A stretch of DNA of 62,296 nucleotides. It comes from Methylobacterium sp. Leaf91 (lineage in GTDB: Bacteria > Pseudomonadota > Alphaproteobacteria > Rhizobiales > Beijerinckiaceae). The notes beneath the pieces were generated by a model. It was not told the origin of the DNA and did not search any database. It saw nothing but the letters and a program-made list of their open reading frames with translations. The stretch covers positions 1-62,296 of the forward strand of contig NZ_LMMP01000015.1 in assembly GCF_001422815.1 (NCBI RefSeq), given 5' to 3'. Below are positions 34,920 to 43,923 of the stretch, in pieces. Both the position numbers and the translations under genes were made by a program. The number at the start of each line of letters is the position of its first letter. Within the stretch, counting starts at the first letter, position 1.

Positions 34920-36035
34920 TCATAATGCGGCAAGACCAGCAGCCTTATTACGTAAAATTTTAAGATGTCGCCGAGCGAGTTGTTCAAGCTTCAAACTATG
35001 CAAATCACTTTTGGCATATTTGATAATCTTAACCAACTCCTCCACATCGACGCCCTGATTCTTACGAATAAATCTTGCAAACGCATCTATTGACCCATCG
35101 CGACTTTCGGCATCATACGGATCGATAACTGCCAGCCTTCGCAATGCATTTCCCAATGAAAACATATCACGGGCCGCTCTTAGCACTACAATAGCTTTGC
35201 GAATATGCTCCGGCTCAGCATTCATCACAACTCTATTGGCCAATCGGCACGCGACAAGATTTTTTCCATGTTCAAAGCAGTATTGAGACATATTTAATAA
35301 AAACTCTACATCCTTCCGGCGGGCGCGCCGAATTGATCGCACATAGGCACGGCTTTTACGCTGCCCGGAGATCACGTCGACGGCGAGCTTCTTGAGCAAA
35401 TCAAGGCGTCCGAGGTACCTCGATGCTGCATGCCCAACGAACGTCACAGGAATGTGCTCAGCATTTGGGGCGTCAATGAGATTGATATGCTTTGCATCGA
35501 AATGAAGGGGGTCGTAAACGAAGGTTATATTAGCGCTTTTGTTAAGAACTGTATTTAAGCTCTCATTTTTTAACTTGACCATATGGGAAAAACGCGCCCA
35601 TCGTTTGTCAAAAGGCGGCTCTTCAAAGTTCGGCGTCACCTGAGGAACAATAGCCAGGATATTGGAGATCTTTAATCTCTCCGAAAAATATAATGACGCG
35701 TACGCCCCCATACTGACACCATAAGACGAGACAATTTCATATCCGGATGCGATCTTTTCACCCAATACAAGGGCGGCTTCCATCTCCTGAACGTGCCACC
35801 AATGGCTGGAATTTGAAATAAAGCACAGAAGATCAAACCCTCGCGAAGACAGAAATTTCTCAGCAAATCCCAACTTACTTATGTCGGCTTTAGAAATCAC
35901 CGCAGGAGTAAACGTTATAACTAATATTTTGCTTTGGGTAGCTTGCTGTACCCTGACAAGCTGGACCGCCTTAGTATCATAAATAATACTACGCGTTACA
36001 GGCCTATGTTCCGGCATATCGACAGGATCTTGCAT
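34920..36035 (-). CDS. Hydrolase-fold protein with C-terminal helical repeats, unknown function
   Basis: 371 residues, not assigned to a named family. The N-terminal half resembles an alpha/beta-hydrolase: strands ILVITFTPAV and FDLLCFIS, a nucleophile-elbow-like SSYGVSMGAYASL (GVSMGA), strand NILAIVPQV and a possible late His in PVTFVGHAASRYLG. The C-terminal 150 residues are helical and rich in Arg/Leu/Ala (VEFLLNMSQYCFEHGKNLVA), reminiscent of TPR or Sel1-like repeats. No signal peptide. It lies between the GT25 gene and the GT-A-like gene in the same AT-rich minus-strand unit, so a role in glycan modification, for example deacylation, is possible but unproven. Confidence 0.7.
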   Translation of the reverse strand: MQDPVDMPEHRPVTRSIIYDTKAVQLVRVQQATQSKILVITFTPAVISKADISKLGFAEKFLSSRGFDLLCFISNSSHWWHVQEMEAALVLGEKIASGYEIVSSYGVSMGAYASLYFSERLKISNILAIVPQVTPNFEEPPFDKRWARFSHMVKLKNESLNTVLNKSANITFVYDPLHFDAKHINLIDAPNAEHIPVTFVGHAASRYLGRLDLLKKLAVDVISGQRKSRAYVRSIRRARRKDVEFLLNMSQYCFEHGKNLVACRLANRVVMNAEPEHIRKAIVVLRAARDMFSLGNALRRLAVIDPYDAESRDGSIDAFARFIRKNQGVDVEELVKIIKYAKSDLHSLKLEQLARRHLKILRNKAAGLAAL

Positions 36036-36145
36036 AAGATAAACTCGATGCTCGAATTCGCAGTGGATTGCTTCGGCGCTAGCCGCCGAAGCTTTACAAG
36101 ACTATTTTAATCAAACCAAAATTATCCTGGATCTACCAGTCGGCA

Positions 36146-38095
36146 TTATGAGCCCGTGTTTCGAGCAAGGATCGGGCTTGTTCCTCCGATAATCGTTGAA
36201 TTTGTATAATCAAAGGAGCCATAAGGCATTCCGTAATCTTCTACGTTACCAATCTTGATATATGGCTTTTCTACGAGCTGGTTGTAAGTATAAAATATTG
36301 CATTCTGGTCGACCCACCAAGCTTTCTTTCCACTCTTCAATACAGCGTGCAAATGGCCCGCCATATCCTTTGCCATCAGATGCGCGGCATAGCGACCGTT
36401 CATGCTATCGGTGAGGCATACACACGCGGCGTTAACTTGAAGCCAGGGACAAGTCCGAGGGAAACGATAAATGTGTCGCGTATTATTTACGTCGCCCAAG
36501 CCCATCTTCCGGTGATTTTGAACTGTTCTTATGGTGTCATATATACGCAGCGCGATATCAAATTTATGACTCCTTATGCCAGTGATGAGTTCGATCGGGT
36601 CTTTTCTAAAGCTGACATCGATATCTGTTAGGAGAACGTGCGAGGCTACCTTTTCGATGAACAGGGGCGCCTTCAAGAATCTCATGCTTGCATAATAAGC
36701 TGGGTTGACATCTTTTTTAGGCTCGAAGGAGAAAGAAACGGGTGCAAAGGCAAGAAGGTCATCAAGGAGATCTTTCAAATCTTCTTTTGAACCCGATATA
36801 TGAAAATGTACGCGCGCCTTGCTCCCCACATCCCGCAATGATTTTATATAATCTGTTGCATACCGACGAAAATACACACTATCGGCACAGCAAACCAAAG
36901 CATCATCGGTAAAATCGGAAAGATAGAATTCGATGTCTCGGTTATCCAAGAGATAGTCTGCATCATCGCTCTCATTCATTTCGAGCAGGAAACTCGTCGC
37001 CCCGGATTGCGCAAACGGACTATCATCGGCCGAACAGGCCGAAAAACAGTTCCAGGCGGCTCGTTTATCCCCCTTCAGGAAGGCACTGATACCCAGGACC
37101 ATCTGAGCATGATAATCATCCCGGCCTTTTAGAAAATCTTCGACAAAATCAAGTAATTCGTTTCTATATTTATCATTATCCCAAAATGATACCGTATTAC
37201 TTGTCTTTTGGAGATACAAGAGAACAACGCGAGAATGCGTATCCGGATTGTCTCGAATGCGGGATCTCAGAGTTTCGAGGATGAGCTGTTTCGTATCTTC
37301 TTCTGCAGCATCCGCATAAGTAAATAGCTCTTTATTATTGACAAAGTCCAAAACCTCACTCAGAGAACCGACTTTTAGGAATTGGGCCAAAGATTCCTCG
37401 GAGAGAGTGGATGCTAAACCCAATACCTGGAGCTTACCTTCATCGTTTCGAAACTTTTCACGCAGCCCTTGGATGAATGCGAGCCCTCCCGAATCCTTAA
37501 TGACATTCAGGTTTGCCCCAATGACTGCACCTATTTCCTCGAAATAAGATTTATCTTGATATTGGAACTGCGAAATAATTGTCTTAACTACGTTGGCAAG
37601 GTCCCTCGTGGCGAGAACTGGATCGTACTTGAACCCGTCCCCTGCTGCCTTTAATGCGCCTGAAATATTCTTTTGGAACAAAAGGCCATAAATCTTCAAC
37701 TTGTTGTAATCATACCCTTTCTTCGAATTCTTGAGTATCCTTGCAACAGCTGTCTTGACGGCTCCCGCCTTGTAATCCTGCTTAACTCTGTTGTATTTCT
37801 TTGTCTTGATCTCCGCCATTACTTTTCCAGCTCTTGCGGCTGCTTGGGAGCTGTTTTTTAAATCCACTTCCGATAAAGCTTCCAGCGCGGGAAGCGCCTC
37901 CCCTAGAGCACTATGGAGGTCCGCAATCGCCAGATGAGCCTTTGAGCGCAAAGACGGTGATTCGTTGGATAAATCTTTGAAATCTGAAATGAGCTCCAAG
38001 ACTTCCGTTCGCTTGGGCGTGCGAAAAAAATGAACTTTAAGAACTTTTGATTTACGATGGGACAGCGCTCGATATTTGGTCTGATCAGACTTCAT
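36146..38095 (-). CDS. Large protein with helical repeats and a C-terminal GT-A-like glycosyltransferase domain
   Basis: 649 residues. The first 400 residues are alpha-helical with repeat-like segments (AHLAIADLHSALGEALPALEAL, MVLGISAFLKGDKRAAWNCFSAC), suggesting TPR-type repeats. From about 400 a nucleotide-sugar transferase-like domain appears: DALVCCADSVYFRRYATDYI, HVLLTDIDVSFRKDP (DxD-type metal motif) and GKKAWWVDQNAIFYTYNQL, a pattern seen in GT-A enzymes such as the nucleotide-diphospho-sugar transferase family. AGGAG 7 nt before ATG 38095 marks the start and the head of the three-gene unit. Base composition is clearly more AT-rich than the neighbours. Acceptor and donor are unknown. 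Confidence 0.72.
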   Translation of the reverse strand: MKSDQTKYRALSHRKSKVLKVHFFRTPKRTEVLELISDFKDLSNESPSLRSKAHLAIADLHSALGEALPALEALSEVDLKNSSQAAARAGKVMAEIKTKKYNRVKQDYKAGAVKTAVARILKNSKKGYDYNKLKIYGLLFQKNISGALKAAGDGFKYDPVLATRDLANVVKTIISQFQYQDKSYFEEIGAVIGANLNVIKDSGGLAFIQGLREKFRNDEGKLQVLGLASTLSEESLAQFLKVGSLSEVLDFVNNKELFTYADAAEEDTKQLILETLRSRIRDNPDTHSRVVLLYLQKTSNTVSFWDNDKYRNELLDFVEDFLKGRDDYHAQMVLGISAFLKGDKRAAWNCFSACSADDSPFAQSGATSFLLEMNESDDADYLLDNRDIEFYLSDFTDDALVCCADSVYFRRYATDYIKSLRDVGSKARVHFHISGSKEDLKDLLDDLLAFAPVSFSFEPKKDVNPAYYASMRFLKAPLFIEKVASHVLLTDIDVSFRKDPIELITGIRSHKFDIALRIYDTIRTVQNHRKMGLGDVNNTRHIYRFPRTCPWLQVNAACVCLTDSMNGRYAAHLMAKDMAGHLHAVLKSGKKAWWVDQNAIFYTYNQLVEKPYIKIGNVEDYGMPYGSFDYTNSTIIGGTSPILARNTGS

Positions 38096-38214
38096 GAATG
38101 AGCTCCTTAATCAATGCAGAGTTTATGAACTAAGCTGGTCATGCAGGCTGCGGTCGGCATTCTTCATCCAGTAGAGCCGGCGAGGCTTCTGGCATTCCAT
38201 GCCCGCAAAGTCTA

Positions 38215-38673
38215 TCACGGGGCCCCCGCCGGCTGGCTCGGATCCGTGAGCTGGATCGTCCAGCTTTTCTGCTCGCCGGTATCGACCTCATAGAAGCCGT
38301 TGCGATCGAACCCGCGGGCGAGGCAATCCTCGACGCCGTGGATCGTGAACTCGGCGTCCTTGGTGCACATCAACGAGCGACCGTTCCATTCTCCGCCGCG
38401 AGTATAGTCCACGGCGAACACGTAATAGAATCTCGAGGCGAGTGCCCCGCGCAGCAGGGTCTCGCAGCCCTTGGGGGCCACGTCCCACCAGCCTTCCGTC
38501 ACCCACCCCTGGCCGTCGCGATATCCAAGTGCGATGCCGACCTTGCTCCCGGTTTGGTTGCACATACGGAGGTCCGCTTGGGCCGGCAAGGGCCGAGCGA
38601 CGAGGCAGGCAAGAACGAGGCCGGCCAAGACCGCCCCCCGCCCGTAAATGGGAGAGGGTCGGCGACAGCTCAC
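38215..38673 (-). CDS. DUF1036 exported protein
   Basis: 152 residues from GTG 38673, 4 nt after the glycerate kinase stop, so translationally coupled. A signal peptide (GAVLAGLVLACLVARPLPAQA) precedes the DUF1036 domain: LRMCNQTGSKVGIALGYRDG, TEGWWDVAPKGCETLLRG, FYYVFAVDY and FTIHGVEDCLARGFDRNGFY, with conserved Cys likely forming disulfides in the periplasm. Function unknown. The longer frame upstream overlaps gckA and is rejected. Confidence 0.88.
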   Translation of the reverse strand: MSCRRPSPIYGRGAVLAGLVLACLVARPLPAQADLRMCNQTGSKVGIALGYRDGQGWVTEGWWDVAPKGCETLLRGALASRFYYVFAVDYTRGGEWNGRSLMCTKDAEFTIHGVEDCLARGFDRNGFYEVDTGEQKSWTIQLTDPSQPAGAP

Positions 38674-38677
38674 GTCG

Positions 38678-40006
38678 TCAACCGACGAGAATGATACGGC
38701 AATCATTGACATTGGTGCGTGTGGGACCCGGTTGGACGAGGTCGCCGATCGTGGCGAAGAACTTCGTCGAATCATTGTCCGCCAGCATGGCAGCCGGGTC
38801 GAGGCCGGCGGCGCGGGCGCGCTCCAGTGTGGTCGGGTCGACAAGCCCGCCGGCTGGATCGGTGGCCGCGCCACGTCCGCCATCGGTCCCGTCGGTATCG
38901 GCGGCGATGCCGAGGATGCCGGATTCGCCATCGAGGCCGATCGCGAGGGCGAGGGCGTATTCCTGGTTCGGGCCGCCATGGCCCTCACCGACGATGGTCA
39001 CGGTGAGTTCGCCACCGGAGATGATCGCCACCTTGCGGCCGGCCGCCTTCATCTCCTTGGCGAGGGCGGCGTGTTCCGCCGCGACCTCACGGGCTTCCCC
39101 CTCCACATCGGGGCCGAGCATCACGACCTCGTAGCCGGCGCGCTTCGCGGCCTCCGCCGCTGCATCCAGGGCGTCGATGGGACGGGCGATGATGCGGTAC
39201 TCGGCGCGGGCGAAGGAAGGGTCGCCCGCCTTCGGCGTCTCGTTGGCCGGGTCGTTGAGGAGCGCCTTGGCGGTCTCCGGCAAGGGAATGTTGCGGCGCT
39301 CGCAGATCTCGCGCGCGTCGGCGAGCGTCGAGGGGTCGGGCACGGTCGGGCCCGAGGCGATCACCGCCGGATCGTCATGCGGCACGTCGGAAATCGCCAG
39401 CGTCAGGATCGAGCGCGCGTTGCGGGCCATCATGGCCAGCCGGCCGCCCTTGATCCGGGACAGGTGCTTGCGCACCGCGTTGATCTCGTTGATCGGCGCG
39501 CCGGAGCGCAGCAACGCCTTGGTGATCGCCTGTTTCTCGCCGAGGGTGAGATCGCCGGCGGGCGCGATCCAATTCGCCGATCCGCCACCCGAAAGCAGCA
39601 CCAGCACATCGTCCTCCGGACCGGCATCGGCGGCGATCTTCAGGGCGTCGATAGTGGCATCGATGCCGGCCTGGTCCGGTACCGGGTGTCCGGCCTCGAC
39701 CATGCGGATCATCGGGGCTTCTTCGCCGTAGCCGTGGCGGGCCACCGCCAGACCGACGATGCGGCTCTCGTCGACGCCGTGCTGCTCCCGGTAGAACCGG
39801 CTCGCGACCGCGGCCATGCTTCCGCCGGCCTTGCCGGCACCGAGGATGATCAGCCGACCCGTGCCGGGGGCGGGCAGATGCGGCACCAGGCAGCGGGAGG
39901 GATGCGCGGCGGTGATCGCCTCGTCGAGGAAGCCGAGAAGCAGGCCGCGAGCGGCGTCGTGGGACGAAGAGGAGGGAGCGGGCGAAGCGTGTGAAGGCGC
40001 GGTCAT
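38678..40006 (-). CDS. gckA: Glycerate 2-kinase (GckA/TtuD family)
   Basis: 442 residues from ATG 40006. MOFRL/DUF4147-type glycerate kinase: LIILGAGKAGGSMAAVASRF, VLVLLSGGGSANWIAP, INAVRKHLSRIKGGRLA, ISDVPHDDPAVIASGPTVPD, ISGGELTVTIVGEGHGGPNQ and GIAADTDGTDGG. It phosphorylates D-glycerate to 2-phosphoglycerate. In methylotrophs this is the serine-cycle step after hydroxypyruvate reductase. The frame is open upstream to 40213, but that segment is not protein-like. DUF1036 follows directly. Confidence 0.93.
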   Translation of the reverse strand: MTAPSHASPAPSSSSHDAARGLLLGFLDEAITAAHPSRCLVPHLPAPGTGRLIILGAGKAGGSMAAVASRFYREQHGVDESRIVGLAVARHGYGEEAPMIRMVEAGHPVPDQAGIDATIDALKIAADAGPEDDVLVLLSGGGSANWIAPAGDLTLGEKQAITKALLRSGAPINEINAVRKHLSRIKGGRLAMMARNARSILTLAISDVPHDDPAVIASGPTVPDPSTLADAREICERRNIPLPETAKALLNDPANETPKAGDPSFARAEYRIIARPIDALDAAAEAAKRAGYEVVMLGPDVEGEAREVAAEHAALAKEMKAAGRKVAIISGGELTVTIVGEGHGGPNQEYALALAIGLDGESGILGIAADTDGTDGGRGAATDPAGGLVDPTTLERARAAGLDPAAMLADNDSTKFFATIGDLVQPGPTRTNVNDCRIILVG

Positions 40007-40211
40007 GGCGTGTCCGTGTCTCATCAAGGTCCGATCGCGCGGGCCGGATTGCTTGTCCGCCGGATTATTGCCGTGGCGGCGCGATCGCCTATACGTGCTG
40101 TGCCCGAGCCCTGCCGCCTCGGCAAGCGTGCGATGACCCGACCGGCGGCGTGTTTCATGCCTGAAGAGGGGGATTTCCTCCCGATCGGCCCCGAAGGACC
40201 GTGCCCGCCTC

Positions 40212-40958
40212 ATGTTTCCGCCGCATCCCGTCGAGACGATTCCCGGCGATCCCGCCTCGGGTCTCCTCCTTATCTGCGAGCATGCCTCGAATCACGTTCC
40301 GGAGGATCTGGCGCAGCTCGGGGTGCCCGAGCGGGAATTCGCGCGCCACATCGCCTACGATATCGGCGCGGCCGAGGTCACCCGGCGGCTTGCGGCCCAT
40401 CTCGGCGTGCCGGCCATCCTCACGAGGTTCTCACGCCTGGTCATCGATCCCAACCGGGGGCGCGAGGACCCGACGCTGGTCATGCGTCTGTCGGACGGCG
40501 CCGTGGTGCCGGGCAATGCCAGGATCGACGAAGCCGGAAAGGAGGAGCGCATCCGGCGCTTCTATGTGCCCTTCGACGAAGCAGTGGATACGGCCGTCGC
40601 GCAGGCCACGGAGGCAGGCGTGCCGCCCTCCATCGTCACGATGCACAGTTTCACGGCCTCGTGGCGCGGCTATATGCGGCCCTGGCATGTGGGCATCCTG
40701 TGGGACAGGGACGACCGTATGAGCGCGCCCCTCATCGCCGGGCTCCGCACCGACCCGGCCGGGCTGACGGTGGGCGATAACGAGCCTTATGGCGGCGGCC
40801 TGCCGGGTGACACGATCGATCGCCACGCCATCGCACGCGGCCTTCCCAACGCCCTCGTGGAGATCCGGCAGGATCTCATCGCCCTGGAGCCGGGCCAGAT
40901 CGAATGGGCGGCGCGTTTCGCCAAGCTCCTCCGACCGCTGATGCCGAAAGACGGCTGA
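40212..40958 (+). CDS. N-formylglutamate amidohydrolase family protein
   Basis: 248 residues. FGase features: LLLICEHASNHVPEDL, ILTRFSRLVIDPNRGREDPT, a metal-region motif VTMHSFTASWRGYMRPWHVG, GDNEPYGGGLPGDTIDRHA and LVEIRQDLIA. Family members hydrolyse N-formyl-L-glutamate in histidine degradation (HutG type), but no hut genes are near, so the physiological substrate is uncertain. It diverges from gckA, with starts about 205 bp apart, and ends at a strong shared terminator. Confidence 0.9.
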   Translation: MFPPHPVETIPGDPASGLLLICEHASNHVPEDLAQLGVPEREFARHIAYDIGAAEVTRRLAAHLGVPAILTRFSRLVIDPNRGREDPTLVMRLSDGAVVPGNARIDEAGKEERIRRFYVPFDEAVDTAVAQATEAGVPPSIVTMHSFTASWRGYMRPWHVGILWDRDDRMSAPLIAGLRTDPAGLTVGDNEPYGGGLPGDTIDRHAIARGLPNALVEIRQDLIALEPGQIEWAARFAKLLRPLMPKDG

Positions 40959-40989
40959 CCTTCATTCCGCGATGAACAGAGAGCACATA

Positions 40990-41023
40990 CGAAAGCGGCG
41001 GAGCTCAGGCCCCGCCGCTTTCG
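40990..41023. terminator. Bidirectional terminator between convergent genes
   Basis: Perfect 12-bp stem CGAAAGCGGCGG / CCGCCGCTTTCG (40990-41001, 41012-41023) with a 10-nt loop. A-rich 5' and T-rich 3' sides of the stem make it usable in both directions, for the amidohydrolase (+) and the small exported protein (-). Confidence 0.82.
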
Positions 41024-41042
41024 TCATTCCGTCGGCCTCTGT

Positions 41043-41315
41043 TTAGCGGGGGCCGCCCGAGGTACGGCCGTACTGCCAGACCGGGAAGCTGTTCTGCTCG
41101 GCATTGCCTTCCTGGGCGGAATCGACGCTGCGGCGGCTGACGACCGACCCGGTGGTCAAGTCGTCATCGGCGACGACCTGACGGCCTGCACTGCCGGGAG
41201 CCGCATAGGCCGAGATACCGGCGGGCGCATTATAGCTCTGAGCGAGAGCAGGCGAAGCAACGACGCCGAGGCTCAAAGCAACAGCAGCGACGGCGGAAGC
41301 GAGACGAGTATTCAT
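41043..41315 (-). CDS. Small exported protein of unknown function
   Basis: 90 residues with a clean Sec signal (MNTRLASAVAAVALSLGVVA, cut at ALA-QS) and a short polar, probably disordered mature chain (SYNAPAGISAYAAPGSAG, TTGSVVSRRSVDSAQEGN). No recognised domain. It is a single gene ending at the bidirectional terminator. Confidence 0.78.
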   Translation of the reverse strand: MNTRLASAVAAVALSLGVVASPALAQSYNAPAGISAYAAPGSAGRQVVADDDLTTGSVVSRRSVDSAQEGNAEQNSFPVWQYGRTSGGPR

Positions 41316-41667
41316 GACTAAGTCCTATTGAATGTCGCGGTCTCCGTCAGAGGGCGGTGGGCCGTGAGTTCTTGTGTAGCCCCGATGTAGGACGAACCCT
41401 GCCGCAACGTCGTGCGGTTTGGCACCTGCATGCGCGAGACGCCGGACGAGCGCTGATTTGAGGCCCTGCGATGCGCCAGGCGCAAGAGAGCGAAGAGAAA
41501 TGTCCGGCGCCTCCCGCATTCTCGCGGGAGGTCATGCGCGCGCAGGGACGCCGGGAAAGCCATGCGTCCGAAAGCCATGCGCCCGAAAACGGGACCGCGC
41601 GTCAGCGATGGTATATCCTCGCGTGAAAGCGGTGACCGCCCGCGAGCCGAAGGATGAGGAAACTGCC
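41316..41667. other. Divergent intergenic region
   Basis: About 352 bp between the divergent small exported protein and DUF1244 genes. No gene is supported. It holds a hairpin CCTCCCGC - ATTCTC - GCGGGAGG (41510-41531) and a short direct repeat around GAAAGCCATGCG (about 41557-41586). Either might regulate the DUF1244 gene; I see no clear promoter hexamers. Confidence 0.4.
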
Positions 41668-41976
41668 ATGACCGAGATCGACACCGCCACGCAGACCGAA
41701 TTGGAAGCCGCGGTGTTCCGCCGCCTCGTGGCGCATCTGCAGACGCGCAGCGACGTCCAGAATATCGACCTCATGAACATGGCCGGCTTCTGCCGCAACT
41801 GCCTGTCGAACTGGATGAAGGACGCCGCCGACGAGCGCGGCCTGGGCCTCAGCAAGGACGAGACCCGCGAGCGCGTCTACGGAATGCCCTACGAGGAATG
41901 GAAGCGGCTGAACCAGGCCGAGGCCACGCCCGAGCAACAGTCGGCCTTCTCGAAGGCGCAAGCCGAGCCGCACTAA
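41668..41976 (+). CDS. DUF1244 family protein
   Basis: 102 residues. DUF1244 signature: FRRLVAHLQTRSDVQNIDLM followed by NMAGFCRNCLSNWMKDAADE, with the conserved Cys pair CRNC, then YGMPYEEWKRLNQAEATPEQ. Function unknown; the family is conserved in Alphaproteobacteria. GAGGA about 8 nt before ATG 41668 fixes the start over the longer frame. gapR follows 82 nt downstream on the same strand. Confidence 0.92.
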   Translation: MTEIDTATQTELEAAVFRRLVAHLQTRSDVQNIDLMNMAGFCRNCLSNWMKDAADERGLGLSKDETRERVYGMPYEEWKRLNQAEATPEQQSAFSKAQAEPH

Positions 41977-42058
41977 GCTTCCGGTAAGCGTGATCGCTTA
42001 ACCAGCCTCTTCCGGCGCATCCCACCCGATGCGCCCCAGATCAGGAATTGAGACGCTC

Positions 42059-42325
42059 ATGGCCGCTTCCGCCGCACCCGCCGTCGATGCCTCCTCGGTT
42101 GCCGCCGACCAGCTCAAGAGCTTCATCGAGCGCATCGAGCGCCTGGAGGAGGAAAAGGCCGGCCTCGCCGGCGATATCAAGGACGTCTATGCCGAAGCCA
42201 AGGGCACCGGTTTCGACGTGAAGGCCCTGCGCAAGATCATCTCCCTGCGCAAGAAGGACCATGCCGAGCGGCAGGAGGAAGAAGCCATCCTGGAGCTCTA
42301 CATGCAGGCCCTCGGCATGGTGTAG
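42059..42325 (+). CDS. gapR: GapR (DUF2312), nucleoid-associated chromosome-structuring protein
   Basis: 88 residues. The core [20 protein letters not shown] followed by [20 protein letters not shown] and [24 protein letters not shown] is the highly conserved DUF2312/GapR sequence. In Caulobacter, GapR forms a coiled-coil clamp that binds overtwisted AT-rich DNA and stimulates topoisomerases. Essentially the whole protein is the domain, preceded by a short Ala-rich N-terminus. AGGAA lies about 11 nt upstream. Confidence 0.93.
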   Translation: MAASAAPAVDASSVAADQLKSFIERIERLEEEKAGLAGDIKDVYAEAKGTGFDVKALRKIISLRKKDHAERQEEEAILELYMQALGMV

Positions 42326-42552
42326 CCCGACATCGCGCGGCGCTCCATCGAGGCCGAAGGCGGCCGTCTTCCCCTGACCGACTGGGCGGAAGACGGGTCG
42401 AGCTGATGCTGACCGTGCTCACGCCACGTCGCACTGAGCCCGGCGGGCTCGCCTCCGCGCGGCGGCACGGACTGGCGTGCGACACGGCAGACCTCCTTCC
42501 TCACGACAAGAAATGAGGACCGGGCGGGAGGTGCTCGGTGCCTCCCGCCGCC

Positions 42553-43893
42553 TCAGCGCCGGGTCCGTTCGCCGCGCAGGGTGGCCCCGGCCTCGACGGC
42601 CCCACCCTTGGAGACGGCGATGCGCTGCGACAGGTAGATGCCGCGATGGCCCGAACAGGCATAGGCGGTGAAGCAAGCGACCGCGATGGCGACGCCGTGT
42701 GTCGCCCCGAACAGTTCGATCCCCATCAGCGTACAGGCAAGGGGGGTGTTAGCCGCTCCCGCGAAAACCGCCACGAAACCGAGAGCCGCCATCAGGTCGA
42801 GGGGTGCCCCCATCAGGCCACCCAGCGCATTGCCGAGGGCTGCACCGATGAAGAAAAGTGGCGTCACTTCCCCACCCTTGAAGCCCGAGGCCAGAGTGAC
42901 GACGGTGAAGAGGATCTTCCAGGCCCAGGACCAGGGGTGGACCTCCGGCCCGAAGAAGCTCGCGATGCTCAGGCCTCCCGGATCCGGCGCCGCGACGCCG
43001 AGGCCGAGATAGTCACGGGTGCCCAGCGCATAGACGAGGCCGATCACGGCCATTCCACCCAGGACGGGGCGCAGGGGTCCGTAGGGAATCAAGCGCTTCA
43101 GCCAGCCGCCGAGGAGGTGGTTGGCTTCCGCGAAGACGAGCGCCACGAGCCCGAAGGCGATGCCGGCGACCGCTGCCTTTGCCAGCAGGCTCGGATCGAG
43201 GGCGATCGGGCCGGTCACGTCCGCGAGATAGGCGATGCGAAAGAGGGAATGATGGATGCCCCAGGCCTGGCAGGCCCAATCGCCGATGACAGACGCCAGC
43301 AGGCAGGGAATGAGCGCGCCATATTCCACCCGGCCGATCGCCAGGACTTCAAGAGCGAAGACGGCTCCGGCGATAGGGGTGCCGAACACCGCCCCGAACC
43401 CTGCGGCCACGCCTGCCATCAGCACGATGCGGGTGGCCGCCGGATCGAGCTTCGCCAGCCGCCCGATGCCGCTGGCGAGGCTGCCGCCGAGTTGCACCGC
43501 CGTACCCTCCCGCCCGGCCGAGCCGCCGAAGAGGTGTGTGACCACGGTGCCGAGAAAGATCAGCGGTGCCATGCGCAGGGGAACGCCGCCCCCGGGCTCA
43601 TGAATCTGATCGACGATGAGGTTGTTGCCGCCCTCCACGCTGCGCCCGACACGGTGGTAGAGCAGGCCGATGGCGAAGCCCCCGACAGGCAGCAGGAACA
43701 GCAGCCACGGATGCGAGAACCGGGCTTTCGTCGCGACGTCGAGACTCCAGAGAAACGCTGCGCAAAGCGTGCCGACGACGGCCGCCAGCGGCACGAGGAT
43801 CACCGCCCAGCGCGCGAACGCCACCACCCAAGCCGCGCATCGCCTCGTGGCGCGCTTAAGCCCGGCAAACCGATTTTTGAGGAAGGCGAGCAT
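42553..43893 (-). CDS. CLC-F type fluoride/proton antiporter (EriC-F-like chloride channel family)
   Basis: 446 residues with about 10-11 membrane helices. CLC family motifs: [18 protein letters not shown] (GREGx filter region), [18 protein letters not shown] and [18 protein letters not shown]. The usual chloride-filter GSGIP is replaced by [11 protein letters not shown], a GNN pattern typical of the CLC-F branch that exports fluoride in exchange for protons. A candidate fluoride riboswitch lies about 30 nt upstream, an independent argument. A GGTGGAG ribosome-binding site sits just before ATG 43893. The gene is convergent with gapR. Confidence 0.88.
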   Translation of the reverse strand: MLAFLKNRFAGLKRATRRCAAWVVAFARWAVILVPLAAVVGTLCAAFLWSLDVATKARFSHPWLLFLLPVGGFAIGLLYHRVGRSVEGGNNLIVDQIHEPGGGVPLRMAPLIFLGTVVTHLFGGSAGREGTAVQLGGSLASGIGRLAKLDPAATRIVLMAGVAAGFGAVFGTPIAGAVFALEVLAIGRVEYGALIPCLLASVIGDWACQAWGIHHSLFRIAYLADVTGPIALDPSLLAKAAVAGIAFGLVALVFAEANHLLGGWLKRLIPYGPLRPVLGGMAVIGLVYALGTRDYLGLGVAAPDPGGLSIASFFGPEVHPWSWAWKILFTVVTLASGFKGGEVTPLFFIGAALGNALGGLMGAPLDLMAALGFVAVFAGAANTPLACTLMGIELFGATHGVAIAVACFTAYACSGHRGIYLSQRIAVSKGGAVEAGATLRGERTRR

Positions 43894-43923
43894 GGCTCCA
43901 CCGTCTTGCTGAATGGCAAAAGG

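Noticed and set aside
36347..36631. 94-codon plus-strand ORF inside the GT-A-like gene
   Set aside because: Antisense to a conserved-looking domain with DxD motif; no ribosome-binding site or motif of its own.
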